A DNA stretch of 13,108 nt, from the NCBI GenBank assembly GCA_947628355.1, contig CANQZO010000024.1, forward strand, positions 1 through 13,108, in the 5' to 3' direction. This document shows positions 6,295-12,172 of this stretch, one piece after another. Source of the stretch: Candidatus Gastranaerophilales bacterium. Its GTDB lineage: Bacteria; Cyanobacteriota; Vampirovibrionia; Gastranaerophilales; Gastranaerophilaceae. Made by a program: the position numbers and the translations under genes. Numbering within the stretch: the first letter of the stretch is position 1; every line of letters begins with the position of its first letter. A model generated the notes under the pieces. It made no database searches. It was not told where the DNA came from and saw only the letters and a program-made list of their open reading frames with translations.

Positions 6295-6870
6295 ATGTTT
6301 GATGAGTTGGAATTAGTAAAGCAAAAATGTTTAACATGTGAAAAATGTTCGCTGTGTAAGACAAGAACGAACATTGTTTTCTCCTCGGGCAATCCAAATA
6401 GCAAGCTGGTATTAGTTGGTGAAGCCCCGGGGTATTGGGAAGATCAAAAAGGCGAGCCGTTTGTTGGTAAAGCAGGTCAGCTTTTGGATAAAATTTTTGA
6501 ATGTGTAGGGCTTTCAAGAAAAAAAGATGTTTATATATGTAATACCATAAAATGCAGACCGCCCGAAAACCGCGATCCTTTGCCTGAAGAAAAATCTGCC
6601 TGCAAGGAATACCTTGACGCCCAGCTTGATATTTTAAAACCTAAAATTATATTAATTTGCGGCAGAGTCGCTTTAAATACCTTTTTGCCCGACAAATGCG
6701 GAATAACTAAAGTCCGCGGGCAGTGGTTTGACGGCCCTTACGGCTCAAAAATGATGCCTATTTTTCACCCGTCTTACCTGCTACGAAATGCCTCACGTGA
6801 AAAAGGCAGTCCTAAGTGGCTTATGTGGCAGGATATTAAAGAAATTAAAAGAGCTTATGATGCACTTTAG
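6295..6870 (+). CDS. udg: Family-4 uracil-DNA glycosylase with [4Fe-4S] cluster
   Basis: Excises uracil (from cytosine deamination or misincorporation) from DNA, starting base-excision repair. The 191-residue product has the family-4 pattern: cluster ligands Cys15 and Cys18 near the N-terminus plus Cys87 and Cys103; motif GEAPG (42-46) with downstream EDQKGEPFVGKAGQLLD (49-65); KCRPPENRDPLPEE (86-99); and the C-terminal HPSYLLRN (158-165), where His158 corresponds to the conserved catalytic-pocket histidine. An in-frame ATG at 6271 would add eight residues (MFLCYYNF), but the family normally starts close to the cluster cysteines and those codons overlap a TATAAT box, so I chose 6295. No Shine-Dalgarno is present for either start. 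It converges with the XRE gene with a single base between the stop codons. Confidence 0.92.
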   Translation: MFDELELVKQKCLTCEKCSLCKTRTNIVFSSGNPNSKLVLVGEAPGYWEDQKGEPFVGKAGQLLDKIFECVGLSRKKDVYICNTIKCRPPENRDPLPEEKSACKEYLDAQLDILKPKIILICGRVALNTFLPDKCGITKVRGQWFDGPYGSKMMPIFHPSYLLRNASREKGSPKWLMWQDIKEIKRAYDAL

Positions 6871-6871
6871 T

Positions 6872-7186
6872 TTATTCTATTATTAATAAAAATTTATAGA
6901 CCATTTCTAGTAATTTTTTATTTCTGCATATCTTTTTTATAACAAATTTTATTTTTTCTGCATTATTTTTTTCAATATTGTCAAAATCAAAAAGGACATT
7001 TGGTGAAATATAGAGTGCCTTGCAAATAAGCTCTAATTTTTCGGCAGATACAAAATTATTCCCGAGCTCAATCTGACTTAAACTTTTAGGTGATATCCCT
7101 ATCAGTTCCGAGAGTTGTTCCTGGGTAAGCTCACGCTCCAGTCGTTTTTCTTTAATTTTTTTACCAAAATTCTTTTTTATGTCCAT
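6872..7186 (-). CDS. XRE-family (Cro/cI-type) transcriptional regulator
   Basis: A 104-residue DNA-binding protein. Residues about 8-64 form an HTH_3 domain: TQEQLSELIGISPKSLSQIE (21-40) holds the two helices of the turn, with SPKSLSQIELG as recognition helix, followed by the usual VSAEKLELICKALYISPNVLF (46-66). Residues 70-104 form a short helical tail, probably for dimerisation; there is no peptidase or ligand domain. It is divergent from the ATP-grasp/peptide operon, and the space between them holds two copies of a palindromic site, one over its own candidate -35, so it is probably an autoregulated repressor of the module. Its -10 (TATCAT, 7193-7198) would start transcription at about the A of the ATG, and no ribosome site is present, so the mRNA may be leaderless like lambda cI from PRM. 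The target assignment is inference. Confidence 0.88.
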   Translation of the reverse strand: MDIKKNFGKKIKEKRLERELTQEQLSELIGISPKSLSQIELGNNFVSAEKLELICKALYISPNVLFDFDNIEKNNAEKIKFVIKKICRNKKLLEMVYKFLLIIE

Positions 7187-7192
7187 TGTTAA

Positions 7193-7220
7193 ATGATAGT
7201 CTTTTTTAAAATAGAGTAAA
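7193..7220 (-). promoter_or_regulatory. Candidate promoter of the XRE regulator
   Basis: On the minus strand TTTACT (complement of 7215-7220) and TATCAT (complement of 7193-7198) are 16 bases apart. The start would fall at about 7186, the first base of the ATG, predicting a leaderless transcript. The -35 lies within the left operator copy (7206-7230), consistent with autoregulation. Confidence 0.5.
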
Positions 7221-7230
7221 CCTATTGACA
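7206..7230. promoter_or_regulatory. Left operator copy (degenerate) for the XRE regulator
   Basis: The left half TTAAAATAGAGT (7206-7217) matches 11 of 12 bases of the perfect site at 7247; the right half (7219-7230) matches 7 of 12. It overlaps the -35 boxes of both divergent promoters, so binding would block both. Its centre (7218) is 41 bp from the centre of the other site. Confidence 0.55.
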
Positions 7231-7253
7231 GTAGAATTTATACATCTTAAAAT
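7225..7253 (+). promoter_or_regulatory. Promoter of the ATP-grasp / Cys-rich peptide operon
   Basis: A perfect -35 TTGACA (7225-7230) is followed after exactly 17 bases by TAAAAT (7248-7253), 5 of 6 consensus. It is one of the two best promoters in the window. The predicted start is near 7260, leaving a leader of about 40 bases before the ATG at 7300. Both hexamers are covered by operator copies, so the promoter should be tightly repressible. Confidence 0.78.
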
Positions 7254-7271
7254 AGAATTATTCTATTTTAA
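7247..7271. promoter_or_regulatory. Perfect 25-bp palindromic operator
   Basis: Half-site TTAAAATAGAAT (7247-7258), one central base, and its exact reverse complement (7260-7271). It covers the -10 box and the predicted transcription start of the operon promoter. The A/T flanks raise the chance of coincidental symmetry, but the TAGAAT core repeats in the nearby left site. The likely ligand is the adjacent XRE protein. Confidence 0.75.
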
Positions 7272-7299
7272 ATATCAATTAGTAAGTCGGGTAGTATTT

Positions 7300-8208
7300 A
7301 TGCTGGAATTAATATTAAAAAAATTAAAAAAAGAAGACATAGGCGAACCTCCATATGAGTATGAATTATTAATCAACTTGGCGGAAAGCGAGTACCCTAA
7401 ATATTTAAAAAAGATGTTTAAGGGAATGACGGGGAAAGAATTAAACTTAAAACATCCGAAAACATTTAATGAAAAAATACAGTGGATAAAGTTATATGAC
7501 AATAAGCAGCAAAAAAGCGAACTAACGGATAAAGTAAAAGTTCGCGAATGGGTAAGGGAAAAAATAGGAGAGAAATATTTAAAACCTGTATTATGGATAG
7601 GAGAAAAATATGACGATATCCCGTTTGAAACCTTACCCTGTTCTTTTATTATCAAAGCAAACCATGGATGTAAATGGCAGTACAAGATAAAAAATAAAGA
7701 AGAATTTATAAAAGAGAAAGCATTATTTAATTATATAAAAGAGCGGTTTGACGGGTGGATGAGTCAGACATTTTTCCATTGGGCAGGTTTTGAAATGCAG
7801 TATAAGGGGATAGAGCCGAAGATATTAATTGAACCAATACTTATAGATGAAGATAAGCTATACCCGATTGAATATGAAATTTATTGTTTTAACGGAGAAC
7901 CAAAAATCTATCAAAAGATAGAGTATAGTATGCCTCCTAAGTGCAGTGTATATAATGAAGATTTTAGTGAAAGTGAACTAATATTAAGTTCAAACTATAT
8001 AAAAGAAAACGAACCTGCGGCAGAAACATTAAAAAAGGCTGTAGAGTTATCGAAAGAGCTTGCAGCGGGGTTCAAACTCGTGCGGGTGGACTGGCTGTTA
8101 TACAACAATCAAATTTACTTTAATGAAATGACCTTCACACCTTATTCCGGGTTTTTCGCAATTGATGATAAAACGAATTTAAAGATAGGTAAGATGTTAA
8201 AGCTGTAA
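7300..8208 (+). CDS. TupA-like ATP-grasp family protein
   Basis: A 302-residue enzyme of the TupA-like ATP-grasp family, named after a teichuronopeptide synthesis protein and often found in surface-polysaccharide loci; ATP-grasp enzymes join a carboxylate to an amine or hydroxyl through an acyl-phosphate. Visible family features are TFNEKIQWIKLYD (55-67), FIIKANHG (116-123) with the ATP-binding Lys119, ILIEPILID (175-183), YEIYCFNGEPK (192-202), and the metal-site strand VRVDWLLYNNQIYFNEMTFTP (261-281) with Asp264 and Glu276. An upstream TTG at 7225 is in frame but is the -35 box itself, so ATG 7300 is chosen; its ribosome site is weak. There are no polysaccharide genes around it. Its only partner is the peptide gene 26 bases downstream, so the substrate may be that peptide (inference). 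A transferase role in cell-surface decoration remains the alternative. Confidence 0.82.
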   Translation: MLELILKKLKKEDIGEPPYEYELLINLAESEYPKYLKKMFKGMTGKELNLKHPKTFNEKIQWIKLYDNKQQKSELTDKVKVREWVREKIGEKYLKPVLWIGEKYDDIPFETLPCSFIIKANHGCKWQYKIKNKEEFIKEKALFNYIKERFDGWMSQTFFHWAGFEMQYKGIEPKILIEPILIDEDKLYPIEYEIYCFNGEPKIYQKIEYSMPPKCSVYNEDFSESELILSSNYIKENEPAAETLKKAVELSKELAAGFKLVRVDWLLYNNQIYFNEMTFTPYSGFFAIDDKTNLKIGKMLKL

Positions 8209-8234
8209 GAAAACAAACAAACGGAGCAAACGAA

Positions 8235-8426
8235 ATGGAAGAAGTAGATTTAAGTCAATTTAGTGAAGCAGAGATAATGTCTATGTACTCTAATATAATA
8301 GAAAGCGGAGAGCAAGTAATAATTGCAAAATGTATGTCTGGTTATCAAGGTTCTTGTAGCAACGGAAGATGTTATTGCTGTGCAAAGGGTGCAGGGGCTA
8401 CAAGAGATTGTTACACTGACTGGTGA
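8235..8426 (+). CDS. 63-residue Cys-rich peptide, candidate RiPP precursor
   Basis: A small gene with a real ribosome site (CGGAG, 8 bases before the ATG) and tandem stops TGA TAA. The product divides into two halves. Residues 1-31 are acidic and helix-like, with no cysteine and no basic N-terminus, unlike a Sec signal but like a leader that an enzyme reads. Residues 32-63 are glycine-rich and basic in part, with six cysteines (33, 41, 46, 48, 49, 59), containing GRCYCCAKG (44-52) and ending DCYTDW. There is no GG cleavage site and no match to the SCIFF or Nif11 leader patterns I know. It is the last gene of the ATP-grasp operon. Possible roles are a modified peptide (RiPP), a disulfide-rich antimicrobial peptide, or a small metal-binding protein; the first is favoured only by context. 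Confidence 0.72.
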   Translation: MEEVDLSQFSEAEIMSMYSNIIESGEQVIIAKCMSGYQGSCSNGRCYCCAKGAGATRDCYTDW

Positions 8427-8464
8427 TAATTAAGATATATCTAAGGAAAAACAGCAACATTTTC

Positions 8465-9910
8465 TTAATTTATAAGAGATTTATATAAATTTTTATATTT
8501 TTCTGCACTTTTTGACCATGAAAAATCTGCACTCATTGCATTTTTAATAAGATTTTGCCACTCTTTTTTGTTTTTATATGTCTTTATTGCATATTGTATA
8601 GCGCCGAGCATTTCATGAGCATTGTAATTATAAAACTTAAATCCGTCAGCATTTTCATTAGGATACGCTTTTACGGTATCATCAAGCCCGCCTGTCGCTC
8701 TTACTATAGGGATTGTTCCATATTTCATTGCTATTAATTGAGATAATCCGCAAGGTTCAAACTTTGACGGCATTAAGAACATATCCGCTCCCGCATATAT
8801 TTTATTGCAGAGGTCTGCGCGGTATTCTATCCTTGAGCGGATATTTTTTGAATTGTAGCTTAACCAAACAAAAAAGTCCTCATATCGCTTTTCGCCCGTG
8901 CCTAAAACTATTATATCCGCTTCAAGCTCTCTTAATTCGTTTTCAACAGCTTTTAATAAATCAAATCCTTTTTGTTCTACGAGCCTTGATATTATTGCAA
9001 TTAACGGGCGGTCTTTTTTGTATTCAAGCCAATATTCATTTAAAATATCCTGTTTGCATTTTTCTTTGTTTTTTAAATTTTTAATATCATAATTATAATT
9101 AATCAATTTGTCTGTTTTCGGGTTAAATTCGTCGTAATCTATTCCGTTTAAAATCCCCTCTAACTTATATTGATTGTTCCTTAACGTCCAATCCATGCCC
9201 TCGCCATAATCGTAGGTTAAGATTTCCTGCGAATATTTTGGGGATACCGCAATTATTTTATCGGAATAATTAATTGCGCCTTTCATCCAATCAAGGTTCC
9301 CCCAGTCCTCAAGCCCGTCTTGATGATATACTTCATCTCGGCTGATACCTGCAAAGTCAAGAATTTCAGGAAAATATCTGCCCTGATATGCCAAATTGTG
9401 AATAGAAAATACTGTTTTTGTATTCTTGTAAAAATCATCATTTTTATATGAGGTTTTTAACCAAACGGGTATCATTGCCGTGTGCCAGTCGTTGCAATGT
9501 ATTATATCGGGTTTAAAATTTAAGGCTCTTGCATATTCCAAAACGGCTTTAGAAAAACAAATAAACCTTTCCTGCTCATACCAGCTGTCTATGCCTTGCG
9601 GGTATACGCAGTTAAAGCAGGAATAAAACTTGGGATTATCTATAAAAAATACATTAATATCAGTATTTGGGAGCTTGCACATTGAAAGAGTAAAAACATA
9701 TTCGGCATAACCGAAGCGCAATTGCAATCTTGAATTTTCAAGTTCTTTTATTCCGTATTTTTCTTTATCTATACTGCCGATTAGCGGAGTAAAAATTGCA
9801 ATTTGAGTATTATTATCTTCAATATGCTTCGGCAGAGAACCCATAACGTCGGCGAGTCCCCCTACTTTTGTAAACGGTGCCAATTCAAATGCCGCATATA
9901 ATATTTTCAT
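8465..9910 (-). CDS. glgA: Glycogen synthase (ADP-glucose type, GT5)
   Basis: Extends alpha-1,4-glucan chains from ADP-glucose for glycogen storage in the cytoplasm. The 481 residues match the bacterial enzyme in length and start. The N-terminal KVGGLADV (15-22) binds ADP-glucose through Lys15; NDWHTAMIP (140-148), HNLAYQG (171-177, His171) and SRLVEQKG (308-315, Arg309 and Lys314) form the active site; and FEPCGLSQLIAMKYG (384-398, Glu385) plus ATGGLDDTV (405-413) complete the GT-B C-terminal domain. All expected catalytic residues are present. It is the last gene of the TPR-ruvA-glgA operon, 12 bases after ruvA, with its own GAGG ribosome site. No other glycogen genes are in the window. It converges with the peptide operon over 38 bases that hold no obvious strong terminator. 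Confidence 0.96.
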   Translation of the reverse strand: MKILYAAFELAPFTKVGGLADVMGSLPKHIEDNNTQIAIFTPLIGSIDKEKYGIKELENSRLQLRFGYAEYVFTLSMCKLPNTDINVFFIDNPKFYSCFNCVYPQGIDSWYEQERFICFSKAVLEYARALNFKPDIIHCNDWHTAMIPVWLKTSYKNDDFYKNTKTVFSIHNLAYQGRYFPEILDFAGISRDEVYHQDGLEDWGNLDWMKGAINYSDKIIAVSPKYSQEILTYDYGEGMDWTLRNNQYKLEGILNGIDYDEFNPKTDKLINYNYDIKNLKNKEKCKQDILNEYWLEYKKDRPLIAIISRLVEQKGFDLLKAVENELRELEADIIVLGTGEKRYEDFFVWLSYNSKNIRSRIEYRADLCNKIYAGADMFLMPSKFEPCGLSQLIAMKYGTIPIVRATGGLDDTVKAYPNENADGFKFYNYNAHEMLGAIQYAIKTYKNKKEWQNLIKNAMSADFSWSKSAEKYKNLYKSLIN

Positions 9911-9922
9911 AATCTGCCTCTT

Positions 9923-10552
9923 TTACGCTAACTTTGATAGATATTCAAGCGAATATTTTAATATATCTTCCGTCTTTGTACAGTCTTTTTTGTAATTTAA
10001 TACTTCTTTTATAGCATTTTTTGCTTCGTTTACGCTATAGCCCAGAGAGATTAAAACGCTTTGAACTTCAACTATTGAATCGGAATTGATTTCTTTTGAA
10101 GTTTCTATATCTGCAACATCTACAGGTGTTACGTTCGACCAGTTAATTAACTTATCTTTTAACTCGAGTATAATTTTTTGCGCAACCTTTGCCCCGACTC
10201 CCTTTGCTCTGGATAATTCTTTAAAATCCTCGCGTATCATTATATCTATAAGCTCTGATATTGAAAATTCGTCTAAAATTAATAACGCGAGTTTAACTCC
10301 AATTCCCGAAACGCTTTGAAGTATGTTAAATATATCTCTTTCTTCTTTTGTTAAAAACCCCGTTAAACTCATGGAGTCTTCTTTATGGCTTAGAGATACG
10401 TACACTTTAACTTCGCCGTCAGATATCTTTTCAACGGTTCTCTTGCCTGTATGCACCAGATAGCCTATATTATTAACATCTATTACCACATAAGCTCCGC
10501 GGTAAGAGTTTATTTGTTTTGAAGCCAATGTCCCTTTTAAATAATCGTACAT
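9923..10552 (-). CDS. ruvA: Holliday junction branch-migration protein RuvA
   Basis: RuvA tetramers bind four-way DNA junctions and load the RuvB motor during recombinational repair. The 209-residue protein has the standard three domains: an N-terminal OB-fold (1-64) starting MYDYLKGTL; a central domain with two helix-hairpin-helix motifs, SVSGIGVKLAL (80-90) and AKGVGAKVAQKIILELKDKL (116-135); a flexible linker (about 138-158); and a C-terminal domain III (159-209) with LISLGYSVNEAKNAI that binds RuvB. The start overlaps the end region of the TPR gene (1 base between stop and ATG) with only a weak ribosome site, which suggests translational coupling. ruvB and ruvC are not in the window. Confidence 0.96.
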   Translation of the reverse strand: MYDYLKGTLASKQINSYRGAYVVIDVNNIGYLVHTGKRTVEKISDGEVKVYVSLSHKEDSMSLTGFLTKEERDIFNILQSVSGIGVKLALLILDEFSISELIDIMIREDFKELSRAKGVGAKVAQKIILELKDKLINWSNVTPVDVADIETSKEINSDSIVEVQSVLISLGYSVNEAKNAIKEVLNYKKDCTKTEDILKYSLEYLSKLA

Positions 10553-10553
10553 T

Positions 10554-11144
10554 TTATATCCCGTCTGTTTCTTTCAATTTGTTATATGTTTCAAGTGCCG
10601 TTTTAGCTTCTTTATCTTTTTTTAACTGTTTTAAAGCGAAAGCTAAATTATAGTAAAAATTTGCTTCATTAGATTTTAGTTTTATTGCTTTCTCAAACTC
10701 GTTTTTAGCTGATTTATAATTTTTTAACCCCAGATACGCACAGCCTAAATTATAATAGTAATAGGCAAAATCTTTTTTGTGCTTGATTGCAAGTTTATAT
10801 TCGTTAATTGCGCTGTTGTATTTTTTTTCTTTTAAATAAATATTGCCTAAGTTGTAGTGAGCCTTATCAAAATCGGGTTTTAATAAAATTGATTTTTGAA
10901 AGAAAAAAATTGCATTTTCCTCATTGTCAAAGTCCTGTGACATATTGCCGAGCAGATACCATATTTCATAATCTCTTTTATCTTCCGTAATTGCAGAGCT
11001 CATTTTGTAGGCTTCTTCAAGATTATTAGAGTTGTATAGTGCAATAATTTCTTTTTTCTTTTCTTCAAAACTTTGATCGCCAAAACAGTAATTGCATTGA
11101 ACAAAGAACAAAAATAAAGTTAAAATTAAAAATAATTTTTTCAT
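10554..11144 (-). CDS. Exported tetratricopeptide-repeat (TPR) protein
   Basis: A 196-residue protein with an N-terminal export signal (hydrophobic 4-16, possible cleavage near CFG at 22; the cysteines at 17 and 20 do not form a good lipobox). From about residue 59 it consists of four back-to-back 34-residue TPRs (59-92, 93-126, 127-160, 161-194), the middle two being canonical (HYNLGNIYLKEKKYNSAI; YYNLGCAYLGLKNYKSAK). TPR arrays bind partner proteins; the partner here is unknown and it probably works in the periplasm or at the inner membrane. It is the first gene of the operon with ruvA and glgA and has the strong promoter of that operon directly upstream. Confidence 0.88.
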   Translation of the reverse strand: MKKLFLILTLFLFFVQCNYCFGDQSFEEKKKEIIALYNSNNLEEAYKMSSAITEDKRDYEIWYLLGNMSQDFDNEENAIFFFQKSILLKPDFDKAHYNLGNIYLKEKKYNSAINEYKLAIKHKKDFAYYYYNLGCAYLGLKNYKSAKNEFEKAIKLKSNEANFYYNLAFALKQLKKDKEAKTALETYNKLKETDGI

Positions 11145-11159
11145 AATCTACCCGTAAAT

Positions 11160-11188
11160 ATTATAAAATAATTAAAAAATAATGTAAA
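11160..11188 (-). promoter_or_regulatory. Promoter of the TPR-ruvA-glgA operon
   Basis: On the minus strand TTTACA (complement of 11183-11188, 5 of 6 consensus) and a perfect TATAAT (complement of 11160-11165) are separated by exactly 17 bases. Transcription would start about 9 bases before the TPR start codon at 11144, so the leader is very short. Confidence 0.75.
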
Positions 11189-11223
11189 ATTTTATAACAA
11201 TTCAGTGATTTTATACAATTTCT

Positions 11224-11253
11224 TTGGTAAAAAAAACTTTATATAAATATAAC
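11224..11253 (+). promoter_or_regulatory. Candidate promoter of the helical-repeat protein gene
   Basis: TTGGTA (11224-11229, 4 of 6) and TATAAC (11248-11253, 5 of 6) are 18 bases apart, with a start predicted near 11260, about 10 bases before the ATG. The surrounding sequence is TATA-rich, so alternative -10 boxes exist. Confidence 0.5.
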
Positions 11254-11269
11254 GAAGATATAGGCAGAT

Positions 11270-12172
11270 ATGATTAGTTTAGATTTAGACTTATTGTATT
11301 TAAACAGATACTTTAATATCGGTGTTGATAAACTTCAGCAGTACCGAAATAAAAGTATCACTGAAATCATGGAAATTGAAGCTGAAAGCGGGAACAGAGC
11401 CGCGGCTGATTTTCTGACGCAAATTACAAGCGACCCGACAAAACTTGTTAAGGCTTTTCAGCTGATTAATCCGAGAAACAGATATTTAATACTTATAAAT
11501 ATGAATAAAGATGATTTAACAAAGTTTATCGGAATGCTTGAACCCGAGCAGCTTGTTTTGGGGTTAAGTGTATTTACTCAAGAGGGACTTTTAAAATTAA
11601 TGCTTGAGCTTCCGACGGAAACTCTGTCTAAACTCGTTATGAAAAATATGGACACGGAAAAGTTCCTGCAAATTATACCGGAAGACTTCTTAGACGAGTT
11701 TTTAACCTCGGATAAAATTGATAAAGATTTAATAATGAAATCTCTTGAGCAAGTTGATGAAGAACAAATGCAAAAAATGATGGAAAATATGACAGGTCAG
11801 CCCTGTTATGATAATAAAGAGGCAATTATTCAAAATCTTGCTTCAATGGACGATAAAAAGTTTATGGAGTCCATATTGAGTTTTGAGCGTAAGGGCAAAG
11901 AACAGATAATATCCGGAATATTAAATAAAAGACCGGATTTAATGCAGGAGTTTAATCCGGAGGCTTTAGTATTTCCGTTTTCAAAAATGGAAAAAGGTGA
12001 AATTTTAAAGGCATTATCAGAACTTGAAACAAAAGAATTAATGCCTATGTTTGAGGATTTACCGCAGGAGGTGCTTGCTCTTGTTGCAACACAGATTGAC
12101 CCAAAAGTATTTGCAAAAGTTCTTACTTCTGAGTTTCTTGATGTTATAGCTGAATGCGGGATTGATTTTTAA
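11270..12172 (+). CDS. Cytoplasmic helical-repeat protein, MgtE-N/FliG-like
   Basis: A 300-residue protein with no signal peptide or membrane segment. From about residue 52 to the end it is built from short helical hairpins of roughly 20-25 residues that repeat a pattern of hydrophobic helix, then x-[LM]-[DEP]-x-[ED]-x-[LFM]: for example LINMNKDDLTKFIGMLEPEQL (75-95 region), LELPTETLSKLVMKNMDTEKF (112-132 region) and FEDLPQEVLALVATQIDPKVF (261-281 region). This is the pattern of the MgtE N-terminal domain and FliG armadillo-like solenoids, which bind partners or sense Mg2+, but the MgtE CBS and channel domains and the FliG motor domain are absent. A scaffold role is inference; I do not recognise a named family. 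Its stop codon directly abuts that of the convergent radical SAM gene. Confidence 0.78.
   Translation: MISLDLDLLYLNRYFNIGVDKLQQYRNKSITEIMEIEAESGNRAAADFLTQITSDPTKLVKAFQLINPRNRYLILINMNKDDLTKFIGMLEPEQLVLGLSVFTQEGLLKLMLELPTETLSKLVMKNMDTEKFLQIIPEDFLDEFLTSDKIDKDLIMKSLEQVDEEQMQKMMENMTGQPCYDNKEAIIQNLASMDDKKFMESILSFERKGKEQIISGILNKRPDLMQEFNPEALVFPFSKMEKGEILKALSELETKELMPMFEDLPQEVLALVATQIDPKVFAKVLTSEFLDVIAECGIDF

Noticed and set aside
6872..6886. Third operator-like half site (ATTCTATTATTAA) in the 3' end of the XRE gene
   Set aside because: It has a one-base insertion and no second half; likely chance in AT-rich sequence.
7225..7299. In-frame TTG start at 7225 for the ATP-grasp protein, adding 25 residues
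   Set aside because: The TTG is part of a perfect TTGACA -35 box and the added codons cover the promoter and operator; the family homology begins after ATG 7300.
8235..8426. SCIFF peptide or Nif11-type precursor
   Set aside because: Cysteine number is six, but spacing and leader do not match SCIFF, and the Nif11 leader pattern is absent.
6872..8426. Prophage remnant because of the cI-like divergent switch
   Set aside because: No integrase, Cro partner, attachment repeats or phage structural genes are visible; XRE regulators are common outside phages.
8427..8470. Terminator between the Cys-rich peptide gene and glgA
   Set aside because: There are AATTAAG/CTTAATT arms and the AGATATATCT palindrome, but no GC-rich stem with a T run, so I did not call one.
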